From the NCBI GenBank assembly GCA_020847355.1, contig JADLCG010000215.1:1-22798 (forward strand): a stretch of 22,798 nucleotides of DNA. Reading direction: 5' to 3'. Position numbers and translations under genes: made by a program. This document shows positions 16,084 through 22,798 of this stretch, piece by piece. How positions within the stretch are numbered: position 1 is the first letter of the stretch; each line of letters starts with the position of its first letter. The DNA is from Anaerolineales bacterium (GTDB lineage: Bacteria; Chloroflexota; Anaerolineae; Anaerolineales; Villigracilaceae). The notes below the pieces were generated by a model that saw nothing but the letters and a program-made list of their open reading frames with translations, did no database searches and was not told the DNA's origin.

Positions 16084-16145
16084 TAAAAATATTTTACAAT
16101 CTTACAGAACGTCGCTCTATAAATGCGCGGGATAAAATTAAATAT

Positions 16146-16943
16146 TTATTCGATTTGTATCTGCACTTCAGCAGTCATGCCCCAGAGCAAGCCGGCAACC
16201 TGTTCGTTCAATTCAATCATCACGGGATAAACTACATCGCCGCCAACGGTCGTTGCCAGCGGAGCAATCTCGCTCACTTTACCGGCGATATTCTTACCTA
16301 AGGCTTCAAGATAAATATTTACGCTCTGCCCCACGCGCACGTTCACCGCATCTCTTTCGCTCAAATCAGTCGTTTTGATTTGCATGGATTGCGTAGCGCC
16401 TAAGGTAATTACAACCTGACCGGCTTGCGCCAATTCGCCGGATTGAACTTGAATGCTCATAACCGTCGCGTCAAAAGGCGCCAACAAAACGCTTTGCGCT
16501 AAACGCGCCTGTGCAGTTTCGAGTTGGGCTTTCACGGCGTTCAGTTGCGCTTCAGCTTGCGCTCTTCTCTCCGGCGGGCGATCCTTGCGCGGAATCCAAT
16601 ACTGATATTCAAGTTCCGCAGATTGCACGGCTAACTCGGCGGCTTTGACCGCTAATTCCAAATCGGGCGCGTTTAGCGCTAACAATGTTTGTCCGGCTTC
16701 AACAACTTCGCCTTCTTTTACATAGACATCCTTCACTTGCCCGGAAATTGCAAAAGCAATTTCAGCGGTTTGGGACGGCACGACTCTTGCCGAAGCGCTG
16801 ACGTTATTTCCAGCGTGGGCAATGTTTGTCGAGACGGGAACAGTCGTCGGCGCGGCAAGGGGCGTAAGCGCTGAGGTTGGCGAAGCGCAGGCGGTCAACA
16901 TCCACGCGCATAGAAAAAATATCTTTTCAAATTTAATTTTCAT
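16146..16943 (-). CDS. Lipoprotein HlyD/MacA-type efflux adaptor, second copy
   Basis: A periplasmic-adaptor-like (membrane fusion) protein of 265 residues that would couple the MacB/LolE-type permeases to their substrate outside the membrane. The signal peptide ends in LTAC with lipid-anchored Cys19. After it come a biotinyl-lipoyl-like strand region (AFAISGQVKDVYVKEGEVVEAG), a coiled-coil pair rich in Ala, Glu and Gln in the middle, the returning lipoyl half, and a beta-barrel. The C-terminal half parallels the preceding adaptor closely (TTDLSE, GGDVVY, LxWGM), so the two are paralogues. The frame opens at a TTG at 16967, but the ATG at 16943 fits the signal peptide and lies seven bases after the upstream stop. 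No Shine-Dalgarno is seen, so coupling is likely. Confidence 0.88.
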   Translation of the reverse strand: MKIKFEKIFFLCAWMLTACASPTSALTPLAAPTTVPVSTNIAHAGNNVSASARVVPSQTAEIAFAISGQVKDVYVKEGEVVEAGQTLLALNAPDLELAVKAAELAVQSAELEYQYWIPRKDRPPERRAQAEAQLNAVKAQLETAQARLAQSVLLAPFDATVMSIQVQSGELAQAGQVVITLGATQSMQIKTTDLSERDAVNVRVGQSVNIYLEALGKNIAGKVSEIAPLATTVGGDVVYPVMIELNEQVAGLLWGMTAEVQIQIE

Positions 16944-16950
16944 ACAGCGC

Positions 16951-17754
16951 TCATTCTTGCACGGCAATCTTAACTTTCGCGCTCATGCCCCAACGTAAAT
17001 CCTCCGCCGGCTGATCGAACTCAAGCGTGACCTTGTAAACCACGTCGCCGCCAACGGCTTGAGCAACGCGCGCAATCTCGGTAACTTTGCCGCCGAACTC
17101 TTGTTGCAATGCCTCAATAAAAATATTCGCCAAATCGCCAACTTGAACGGCGGCGATATCTTTTTCGCTGAGGTCTGTGGTTTCAACTTGAAAATGATTC
17201 AAATCGCCAAGCACGACGACGACTTCGCCCGGGTTGACCACTTCCGCAGGCGCAACATTAACCGCGGCAATTGTGCCGTCAAATGGAGCGAATAAAGTCG
17301 CTTGCGCTAATTGCGCTTTGGCAATTTCAACGATGGCTTGGGCGCGCGCCACGTCGGCGTTTGCGGCATCGAGTCGGTTTTGATCCGTGCCGGTGCGTTT
17401 GAGATAGGCGACTGTGGTTTGCGCGATGACGACATTGGCTTCCGCTTCTTTGACTTGCGCTTCAAGAATCGCCGCATCTAACGCGACCAAAGGCTGGTGC
17501 GCCGTTACGGAAGCGCCTACCTGCGCCGTGACAGTTTTGACCGCGCCGAAAATTGGGAACGCCAATTCCACTTTTTTCACAGGGACAACGACAGCCGAGG
17601 CTGATACATTTCCGCTGGACGCGCCGGGCGTTTCGCTAGTTTGTGAGTTTGAATCCAACGAGACGGTTGGGATGGCGGCGGTTGCATTTGAAGCGCCGCA
17701 AGCGGAGACCAACAAAGCGCTGAGCATAATGCCGATCAAAATTATTCTTTTCAT
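16951..17754 (-). CDS. Lipoprotein HlyD/MacA-type efflux adaptor, first copy
   Basis: A membrane fusion protein of 267 residues from this start. The signal peptide MKRIILIGIM...LLVSAC ends in a lipobox with Cys19. The mature protein shows a lipoyl-like half (FPIFGAVKTVTAQVGASV), an Ala-rich helical hairpin shorter than in TolC-linked adaptors, the second lipoyl half (LFAPFDGTIAAVNV) and a beta-barrel with TTDLSEKD and GGDVVY. I chose the ATG at 17754, seven bases after the ATPase stop, because it starts the signal peptide directly. An in-frame ATG at 17772 overlapping the ATPase gene is an alternative. The lipid anchor and absence of a TolC-like gene suit a cell envelope where the adaptor need not reach an outer membrane. 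Confidence 0.88.
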   Translation of the reverse strand: MKRIILIGIMLSALLVSACGASNATAAIPTVSLDSNSQTSETPGASSGNVSASAVVVPVKKVELAFPIFGAVKTVTAQVGASVTAHQPLVALDAAILEAQVKEAEANVVIAQTTVAYLKRTGTDQNRLDAANADVARAQAIVEIAKAQLAQATLFAPFDGTIAAVNVAPAEVVNPGEVVVVLGDLNHFQVETTDLSEKDIAAVQVGDLANIFIEALQQEFGGKVTEIARVAQAVGGDVVYKVTLEFDQPAEDLRWGMSAKVKIAVQE

Positions 17755-17761
17755 CGGTTTA

Positions 17762-18454
17762 CTACTTTCCATGCGCTTGATTGTCTTGCGTAATCAAACC
17801 GTCTTGTAGCGTCACAATGCGTTTGGCGTATCCAAACACGCGCGGATCGTGCGTGGCAAAGATAAACGTTACGCCGGTTTCTTGATTGAGTTTTTGCATA
17901 ATATCCATCACTTGTTTACCATTTTCAGTATCAAGGTTGGCGGTGGGTTCGTCAGCGAGGATCAGTTTGGGGTTAGTCGCCAGCGCTCGGGCGACAGCGG
18001 CGCGTTGTTGTTGTCCGCCGGAGAGTTGATCGGGGCGGTGCTGGGCGCGGTTTTCAAGTCCTACCGCTTCCAGCATTTCATTCACGCGGCGTTTACGTTC
18101 GACGGGATTCATTCCATTCAACAACAAGGGCATCTCCACATTCTCATACGCAGTCAGCGTGGGAATGAGCGCGAAGAATTGAAAGACAAAGCCAATTGAA
18201 CTTTTTCGTAAGTCGGCGCGTTGGTTGCGATTGAAAGCGGTTGCGTCTTTGCCGTTGATATAAACATTGCCGCTCGTGGGCTGATCTAGCAAACCAAATA
18301 ATTGTAATAAAGTAGTTTTACCGGAGCCGGATGGACCGACCAAAGCGGTGAATTCGCCGCTCTGAATTGATAAATTCACGCCGCGTAAAGCTTGCGTTTC
18401 AATTTCGCCAATTTTATATACGCGGGTCACATTGCTAACTTTTGCGACTTCCAT
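17762..18454 (-). CDS. ABC transporter ATP-binding protein (MacB/LolD type)
   Basis: A 230-residue cytosolic ATPase that would drive the two FtsX-type permeases encoded just upstream. Walker A is GPSGSGKTT, the signature is LSGGQQQR, Walker B is LILADEPTANLD with the catalytic Glu, and the switch histidine is in ATHDPR. The DEPTANLD form and the length are typical of the MacB/LolD/FtsE group of mechanotransmission transporters. The ATG has GGAG upstream and lies one base after the stop of the second permease. With one ATPase and two permeases, an ATPase homodimer would bind a permease heterodimer, as in LolCDE. Confidence 0.96.
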   Translation of the reverse strand: MEVAKVSNVTRVYKIGEIETQALRGVNLSIQSGEFTALVGPSGSGKTTLLQLFGLLDQPTSGNVYINGKDATAFNRNQRADLRKSSIGFVFQFFALIPTLTAYENVEMPLLLNGMNPVERKRRVNEMLEAVGLENRAQHRPDQLSGGQQQRAAVARALATNPKLILADEPTANLDTENGKQVMDIMQKLNQETGVTFIFATHDPRVFGYAKRIVTLQDGLITQDNQAHGK

Positions 18455-18455
18455 T

Positions 18456-19682
18456 TTATTCTCCTAATCCATGTAAGGCTTCCACCGGCTCCAAACGCGC
18501 GGCTAAACGCGCGGGATATAGCGAAGCGACGAGAGTGACGAGATAAGTAACCACAGCCAGATTGAGCGTGTTCTGCACGGTTAAGTGAGCGTAGATGCGG
18601 TCTTCAAACAACACGCCAGTGATGCCATAATCGCCGATGTAAATTCCATTGATCGTATAGTACGCAACCAGCGCGCCGCCGAGAATCAAACCAGCGATCA
18701 CGCCGCCGGTTGCCAGCAATGCGGCTTCGGTTAGAAATTGCGCCATGATGCCGCTCCCCTTCATGCCGATTGCGGAGAGGATGCCAATTTCGCGCGTCCG
18801 CTCAAAGACTGCCATTACCAATGTGTTAGTGACGACTGTGGCGGTAATCCCCAGCACGATCAGATACAGCACAACAAAGAAAGCGTTGGCATAATCTTCA
18901 AATTGCGTGATGAACATATTTTGTTCGCGCCAAGTTAAAACTTTGAGGTTGTTCGATTTAAGCGCCTGCGCTACCGCTTCCGCTTGATCGGCGTTTTGCA
19001 ACATAATAAAAATCAAGCTGGCGTGATTTTCCGTGACGGTGAATGCCTGCGCTTTTGCCAAAGGCATGAAGATCGTGTTTTCATCATAGCCCGGCGTGCG
19101 CGTGGTGAAAACGCCGCGCACTGTAAAGATTTGTTGATTCATATCGCCATTGGAAGTGGCGGCTAATAAATTAACCTGATCGCCGGTTTTTAGATTAAGT
19201 TTCTCGGCGAGGAGATTGCCGATCAAAATGCCTTCGCGGTCGTCAGCAGTGATGAAATTACCGGCGAGCATTCCCTGACGAAACGGCTGGTTCGCCGCTG
19301 AAGCCGGGTCAATGCCCAGGATTTGTACGCCTTTCGATTGATCTTTCACGCTGAGAATAGCGCTAGCGATCAAACGCGGCGTGGCAATCGCCACCTGCGG
19401 AATGGATTTAATCTTCTCCGCAACTTCAGTTGGGTTGTCAATCAAATCGTCCCATTTCAAGCTGATCTTATTTTCAGCATAAGCGGCGGGGCGAATTTGC
19501 AAATGTCCGCTTTGCAAACGGATGGTGTTATCCAATGCGCCGCGCATTTCGCCTTCCAAAACCGAGACCATCAACAACAATAAAGCCATGCCAATCCCCA
19601 CCGCCAAAACCGAAAGCCAAGAACGCGTTTTGTTCCGCCAAATATTTCGATATGCCAATTTGAAGGTTTGAGCCAAGTTCAT
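18456..19682 (-). CDS. FtsX/LolCE-like ABC transporter permease, second
   Basis: A 408-residue permease with one N-terminal helix (about 20-45, after LAYRNIWRNKTRSW), a large extracytoplasmic MacB_PCD-like domain (about 50-260), and three C-terminal helices forming the FtsX domain. ERTREIGILSAIGMKG, just after the second helix, is the conserved coupling-helix motif, and the protein ends with YPARLAARLEPVEALH, the usual terminus of this family. These transporters move conformational force rather than substrate through the membrane. The start ATG is 22 bases after the upstream permease stop, with AAGG as a modest ribosome site. It pairs with the first permease. Confidence 0.94.
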   Translation of the reverse strand: MNLAQTFKLAYRNIWRNKTRSWLSVLAVGIGMALLLLMVSVLEGEMRGALDNTIRLQSGHLQIRPAAYAENKISLKWDDLIDNPTEVAEKIKSIPQVAIATPRLIASAILSVKDQSKGVQILGIDPASAANQPFRQGMLAGNFITADDREGILIGNLLAEKLNLKTGDQVNLLAATSNGDMNQQIFTVRGVFTTRTPGYDENTIFMPLAKAQAFTVTENHASLIFIMLQNADQAEAVAQALKSNNLKVLTWREQNMFITQFEDYANAFFVVLYLIVLGITATVVTNTLVMAVFERTREIGILSAIGMKGSGIMAQFLTEAALLATGGVIAGLILGGALVAYYTINGIYIGDYGITGVLFEDRIYAHLTVQNTLNLAVVTYLVTLVASLYPARLAARLEPVEALHGLGE

Positions 19683-19704
19683 AAGGTTTACCTTTTATTT
19701 TGTT

Positions 19705-20934
19705 CTACACATGATGCAAAGCGGCGGAGGGTTCGCGCTTTGCGGCGAGCAGAGCCGGAATCAACGCGGCTAAAATCGCAATTACAAGCACAATCGCGGA
19801 ACGCATGAATAGCTTGCTCACGCCAAGCGTTGGATACACTTTTCCGCTGATCAGCGCCATGTAATCCGTCAAGCCGGCAAACTGACTGTAATCCATGCCA
19901 ACTTGCATCAGGCTGAGGTTAATCGCCAAGCCTGTAACAATTCCGGCAATCACGCCCACCGCGCCAATGAAAGCGCCTTCAAGGATAAAGATCGCGGCGA
20001 TCTCGCGCGGCTTCATGCCCATCGCCCCCAGCAAGCCGATCTCGCGCGTCCGTTCGTAGATCGCCATCAGCAAGAGATTCAAAATTCCAATCCCGGCAAT
20101 GGCGACAATGATGATACTGAAAATATCCATCACTACATTTTTACGATTAACCGCATTGCCTAATTCAGGATAATTTTTTTCCCACGATTCGACTTCAGCA
20201 TTCGGTAAAAGCGGAGTGAGCGCCTTCACCAGCGCGGCTTCGCCGCCCACTTGCTTCAAGGTGATCTGCACTTCGGTAGCCTGATCTTGTAAACCGAACA
20301 AAGTTTGCGCTTCCGCTAAAGAGATATACGCCGTCCCTTTTTCTAAACTAGGAATGCCCAGATCATAAACGCCAATCACCGTCATTGTGCGTTGGCGATT
20401 CTGTTTATGCACGTCGCTCCCGACCATGGCGACACGATCGCCAATCTTTATAGATAAAGCGTCCGCCAAGCCTTTACCAATCAGAATCGAATCTGCGTCC
20501 GCCGCATCCAAGTAGCGGCCCGCAACAATATGCTTGGCGATCAGGCTAATCGGCGCTTCCGCCGCAGGTTCAACGCCGATAATGTTCAACGCAAACGAGC
20601 CTTCGCGGTTGCTAATCAATCCGCCGGTTTGAATGCGCCGCGCCGCCGCAATGACATTCGGCTGGGCGAGCGCCGCTTGAATCACAGCCGTATCATCCGT
20701 CAACGGCAAGAGCGGAGAGCTATCCACTTTTTCACGATAACCAGCGGCATGAACCTGCACATTCCCGCCCAGCACGCGCACTGCGTTTCCGGCAATCGCC
20801 TGATTGAAGCCGTCGAGCAAGCCGTCATAAAACATCATAAAGGCAAGCGAAAGCCCCATCGCCAAGACGATAATTACCGTGCGGCGGCGATGCCGCCAAA
20901 TGTTACGCCAAGCCAGGCGCAAATATAAAAGCAT
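19705..20934 (-). CDS. FtsX/LolCE-like ABC transporter permease, first
   Basis: A 409-residue permease of the MacB/LolCE type: N-terminal RNIWRHRRRT and a first helix, an extracytoplasmic MacB_PCD-like domain to about residue 265, then three helices with the coupling motif YERTREIGLLGAMGMKP and the C-terminal end KREPSAALH. The frame extends to a GTG at 20949 that overlaps the tetR stop, but the ATG at 20934 is preceded by AAAGGA at six bases and gives the standard N-terminus, so I use it. It follows tetR directly and is the first structural gene of the pump. It is related to the second permease at about the level of subunits of a heterodimer. Confidence 0.93.
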   Translation of the reverse strand: MLLYLRLAWRNIWRHRRRTVIIVLAMGLSLAFMMFYDGLLDGFNQAIAGNAVRVLGGNVQVHAAGYREKVDSSPLLPLTDDTAVIQAALAQPNVIAAARRIQTGGLISNREGSFALNIIGVEPAAEAPISLIAKHIVAGRYLDAADADSILIGKGLADALSIKIGDRVAMVGSDVHKQNRQRTMTVIGVYDLGIPSLEKGTAYISLAEAQTLFGLQDQATEVQITLKQVGGEAALVKALTPLLPNAEVESWEKNYPELGNAVNRKNVVMDIFSIIIVAIAGIGILNLLLMAIYERTREIGLLGAMGMKPREIAAIFILEGAFIGAVGVIAGIVTGLAINLSLMQVGMDYSQFAGLTDYMALISGKVYPTLGVSKLFMRSAIVLVIAILAALIPALLAAKREPSAALHHV

Positions 20935-20948
20935 AAAAAATCCTTTCA

Positions 20949-21611
20949 CTAAAAGCGCTTTTCAAATCTCGATTCAGTCTTACGCAAGCCGTATTCCATG
21001 ACGTATAAAAATTTATCCAGCTTCTCTTGCGTCTTTGCGGATTTAATCCACTTCATAATATCTTTTTGCTTCATACCTTCATGCAAAATATAGTTGGTAA
21101 TGGCGTTCGTCCAGGTTTCCATGACCATAACCGCCATTTCAACGTCAATGCTGGGATCCACTTCGCCGAGCTTCATAGCGTGCTTGATCATCATAGTAAT
21201 TGCGTCGTTGGCTTTCTTTTGATATTCTTCAAACAACTTTCCGTAATACAGCCCTTCTACAAATAAAACGCGGGTAATCGCCCGCACAAGGCTCGGGCTT
21301 GAAGAATTAAATTCCATGCCCGTCTTCACCAGCCAGCGAAAGTATTCAAACACACCCTGCCCCATATCGGGCGGGTGTTTATCCTTGAAAAATTCCGCCT
21401 TTTCATGCGCGATTAGTTCCAATAAATGATGAAAGACGTCCATCTTGTCTTCAAAATATTGATAAAAACTGCCTTTTGAGATTTCGCTATTAGCGACGAT
21501 CCGATTGATAGACGCAGATTCAAAACCGTACTCGGCGAATTCGTTCACTGCCGCTTTGGTAATTTTTTGGCGTTTTCTCTCAGGCAGATTAAAGAAGGTT
21601 TGTTTTGGCAA
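20949..21611 (-). CDS. TetR/AcrR-family repressor of the efflux operon
   Basis: A 220-residue DNA-binding regulator. Residues about 10-60 hold the TetR helix-turn-helix (RQKITKAAVNEFAEYGF, then ISKGSFYQYFEDK recognition helix); the remainder is the ligand-binding and dimerisation domain. I chose the TTG at 21611 because GGAGG lies five bases before it and the product begins MPKQTFFNLP, a usual TetR start; a TTG at 21623 would put the ribosome site inside the gene. It is the first gene of the six-gene efflux operon, and palindromes overlap its promoter. Autorepression with release by a pump substrate is the likely mode, inferred from layout. Small molecule unknown. Confidence 0.92.
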   Translation of the reverse strand: MPKQTFFNLPERKRQKITKAAVNEFAEYGFESASINRIVANSEISKGSFYQYFEDKMDVFHHLLELIAHEKAEFFKDKHPPDMGQGVFEYFRWLVKTGMEFNSSSPSLVRAITRVLFVEGLYYGKLFEEYQKKANDAITMMIKHAMKLGEVDPSIDVEMAVMVMETWTNAITNYILHEGMKQKDIMKWIKSAKTQEKLDKFLYVMEYGLRKTESRFEKRF

Positions 21612-21622
21612 TGTGACCTCCA

Positions 21623-21646
21623 AGTCATATGACTATCAGGTCATAT
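21623..21646. promoter_or_regulatory. Candidate TetR operator
   Basis: Two overlapping palindromes share half-sites: AGTCATATGACT (21623-21634, perfect) and ATATGAC-N6-GTCATAT (21627-21646, perfect arms). The heptamer GTCATAT thus occurs three times. The block covers the expected transcription start and touches the -10 box, an ideal place for repression. Confidence 0.78.
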
Positions 21647-21672
21647 TGTAAGCCGATTCGCCCGCCTGTCAA
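21645..21672 (-). promoter_or_regulatory. Sigma-70-type promoter of the tetR-efflux operon
   Basis: On the minus strand, consensus TTGACA (21672-21667), a 16-base spacer and TACAAT (21650-21645). It is the best promoter in the window. Transcription should start near 21638, giving a leader of about 27 bases with a Shine-Dalgarno. Confidence 0.85.
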
Positions 21673-21740
21673 GAGGATTGTGAGCGCGCTTCTTACTTAA
21701 CGGATGTCCGCTTCTCTTTTCTGAAACATTCGTTTGCCCC

Positions 21741-21776
21741 AAATAAAAATCCGCGAGGATTTCATCTCACGGATTT
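21741..21776 (-). terminator. Rho-independent terminator
   Basis: An 11-bp stem with one G-U pair (arms 21747-21757 and 21766-21776) is followed on the minus strand by TTTATTT. It lies five bases after the stop of the 270-residue membrane protein gene and insulates it from the tetR operon. Confidence 0.9.
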
Positions 21777-21781
21777 ACTGA

Positions 21782-22594
21782 TTACTGAAAATTGTCTTTC
21801 GCCTTCGGCTGACTGAACAGTTTCTCCCTCGTCAACTTCACCATCAGCCCCGCCCGCCAAAACGCCACCGCCGCCATGCCATGCGCGAGGACGGCAAACA
21901 ACGGCGGCGTTTGATTGGTGTAATATGTCCAGCATTCGCGGGTGGTGCCCCACAACTCCAAATAATATCCCAGCCCGGAACCGGCGACGAAGGTCAATAC
22001 CGCAAAGCGCCGATCGCTTGGCGTGAGGATCAATAAAATGCACAATGCAGTCGCCAGCCAGGTGTAGGATTTGTCAAATGTTGGGGAAACAAAGACCAGC
22101 ATCAAGGTTAAGAAAGAAGCGAAAATAATCCAATAAGGAATGCTAAAGGCAGAAGGCTGAAGGCTGAATTTAGAACGAACGGTAATTTGGTCAATCGTCC
22201 AATTGAGCGCTCGCGTAATGCGATCAATGGATAATGAAGCGATGGGCCAGGCGGGGATGATCCACAGCGGCGGTCTTTCGGCCGTGTAATAATGCCAAAG
22301 GTTGGTTTGCGTGCCCCAGCTTTCAATCGCCAGCCCGCCGCAAATGCCCACGAAGATAATCAGCGCGTCAGTTTTGAGATTTGCGCGCGAGATGATCGTC
22401 AGCGACATAAAGGCGAAAATGCCCAACAGGAGCCAATCCATGTACAGCCACCACGCGCCGTTCCAATCCACATATTTGAGGTATTCCTCGGCGAGCGGCC
22501 ACCAGATGTACACGATCAGAAAGACGGTCAGCAAAAAGCCGCCCAACAATATAGAAGAATCGCGCGTCCACAGATTGGTTTTTGTTTTTTCCAT
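21782..22594 (-). CDS. Membrane protein of unknown function with internal duplication
   Basis: A 270-residue protein that I cannot place in a named family. It has about six hydrophobic helices (near 13-32, 48-68, 76-92, 153-172, 176-192 and 196-212). Two halves repeat: residues 91-110 and 213-232 both show ExWGT, four residues, WxYYT and later PPL, at an offset of 122 residues. Conserved Glu, Trp and Tyr at helix ends suggest a shared binding or structural site. The linker at about 140-152 (KFSLQPSAFSI) is translated from a heptanucleotide tandem repeat. It stands alone between a leaderless-type promoter and a terminator. The ATG is the only well-placed start; GGAG two bases before it is too close for a normal ribosome site. 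Confidence 0.82.
   Translation of the reverse strand: MEKTKTNLWTRDSSILLGGFLLTVFLIVYIWWPLAEEYLKYVDWNGAWWLYMDWLLLGIFAFMSLTIISRANLKTDALIIFVGICGGLAIESWGTQTNLWHYYTAERPPLWIIPAWPIASLSIDRITRALNWTIDQITVRSKFSLQPSAFSIPYWIIFASFLTLMLVFVSPTFDKSYTWLATALCILLILTPSDRRFAVLTFVAGSGLGYYLELWGTTRECWTYYTNQTPPLFAVLAHGMAAVAFWRAGLMVKLTREKLFSQPKAKDNFQ
22146..22173. repeat. Heptanucleotide tandem repeat inside a coding region
   Basis: Seven-base units AAGGCAG, AAGGCTG, AAGGCTG and a diverged AATTTAG stand head to tail (plus strand). They resemble the short tandemly repeated heptamers known between genes of cyanobacteria and other bacteria. Here they are read in frame as part of the linker of the 270-residue membrane protein. 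Confidence 0.8.
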
Positions 22595-22606
22595 AACTCC
22601 ATTATA
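22595..22606 (-). promoter_or_regulatory. -10 box of a leaderless promoter for the duplicated membrane protein
   Basis: A perfect TATAAT (22606-22601, minus strand) stands six bases before the ATG, so transcription should begin at the start codon. TTGCAA further upstream is too far (21 bases) to be a standard -35 box. Confidence 0.5.
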
Positions 22607-22679
22607 TTTTACGATTTAAGAATTACGTTGCAATTTGTTAACAATTCAACAGAAAAAAGATTCAGCCGTAATTGCCAGT

Positions 22680-22685
22680 TATAAT
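22680..22685 (+). promoter_or_regulatory. Possible -10 box for the gene at 22752
   Basis: A perfect TATAAT lies 66 bases before the ATG of the last gene on the plus strand. No convincing -35 box stands 16-18 bases upstream, so this is only a candidate. Confidence 0.3.
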
Positions 22686-22751
22686 GGGATTATTGAACGC
22701 AACGGCGTTCATGTTTTATCATTTTTTATAGACACGAAAGGATTTACGATC

Positions 22752-22798
22752 ATGGGTTTCTTTAGCAATATTCTCGAAAAACTTGGAATAAAGAAAGA
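22752..22798 (+). CDS. Start of an unidentified gene, 3'-truncated by the window
   Basis: Only 15 codons are visible (MGFFSNILEKLGIKK), beginning at an ATG with AAAGGA nine bases upstream. The amphipathic start resembles DUF3597-type or LysM/BON-type small proteins, but this is too little sequence for a call. It is divergent from the 270-residue membrane protein gene, with 157 bases between them. Confidence 0.6.
   Translation, partial: MGFFSNILEKLGIKK

Larger units (their letters stand above)
15777..16145. other. AT-rich intergenic region (369 bp)
   Basis: This gap between the efflux operon and the ATP-grasp gene is far richer in A and T than the surrounding genes. It holds no credible ORF. 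I see a promoter candidate (15910-15937), a direct repeat (15878-15902), a weak AT-rich inverted repeat (15828-15852, TTCAA/TTGAA ends) and a strong hairpin (16042-16083). If the promoter is real, the ATP-grasp mRNA has a leader of about 125 bases. I do not recognise a known riboswitch in it. Confidence 0.6.

Noticed and set aside
17414..17809. 131-residue open frame on the plus strand, opposite the first adaptor
   Set aside because: Antisense to a lipoprotein with clear lipobox and adaptor motifs.
20530..20928. 132-residue open frame on the plus strand, opposite the first permease
   Set aside because: Antisense shadow of a well-supported permease; the composition (Arg, Asn, His rich) is typical of reverse-frame translation.
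16146..21611. Recent horizontal transfer of the efflux operon as a genomic island
   Set aside because: No integrase, tRNA, flanking direct repeats or clear shift in base composition was seen around it.
22292..22684. 130-residue open frame on the plus strand that runs past the start of the duplicated membrane protein gene
   Set aside because: Most of it is antisense to the membrane protein, whose duplicated motifs, promoter and terminator favour the minus strand. No Shine-Dalgarno is seen.

Overview
The window is a stretch of bacterial chromosome, almost all of it coding. Gene content and style suggest an Anaerolineae-type member of Chloroflexota. The clues are tandem TrkA-type potassium regulators, a large orphan sensor kinase built from membrane, Cache-like, HAMP, GAF and PAS modules, TACAAT/TATAAT boxes placed directly before start codons, and efflux adaptors that are lipoproteins with no outer-membrane channel gene nearby. 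This assignment is an inference with moderate-to-low confidence. I see no rRNA, tRNA, CRISPR array, transposase, phage gene or plasmid origin.

Layout. Positions 1-1123 (+): the end of one TrkA/RCK protein and a complete second one, closed by a hairpin terminator shared with the convergent genes. 1183-4874 (-): a pair of ABC exporter half-transporters that look like an asymmetric heterodimer, with a long REP-like palindrome between them. 4948-8226 (-): a 1092-residue orphan histidine kinase. 8281-12059 (-): a tightly packed operon of a GT-C-like membrane glycosyltransferase, cytidylate kinase and two PlsC-type acyltransferases. 12138-14642 (-): two membrane proteins of unknown function, one with a Vps62-like soluble domain. 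14760-15776 (-): a D-Ala-D-Ala-ligase-like ATP-grasp enzyme behind a long AT-rich leader. 16146-21611 (-): a six-gene efflux operon headed by its own TetR regulator (tetR, two MacB/LolE-type permeases, one ATPase, two lipoprotein HlyD-type adaptors). 21782-22594 (-): a membrane protein made of two diverged copies of one unit, carrying a heptanucleotide tandem repeat in its linker. 22752-22798 (+): the first codons of a further gene.

How the parts work together. The efflux operon is a self-contained unit: a consensus-like promoter with overlapping palindromes sits just before tetR, so the repressor probably controls its own synthesis and that of the pump. The two half-transporters show complementary defects (Asp for the catalytic Glu in one, LSMGQ for LSGGQ in the other), which together would make exactly one degenerate ATP site. 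The cmk-plsC-plsC cluster joins nucleotide and phospholipid precursor metabolism.

Nothing here is clearly a new defence or mobile system. The most unusual items are the recurring leaderless-promoter pattern, the tetR operator, the heptamer repeat translated inside a duplicated membrane protein, and the poorly characterised block at 12138-16145.
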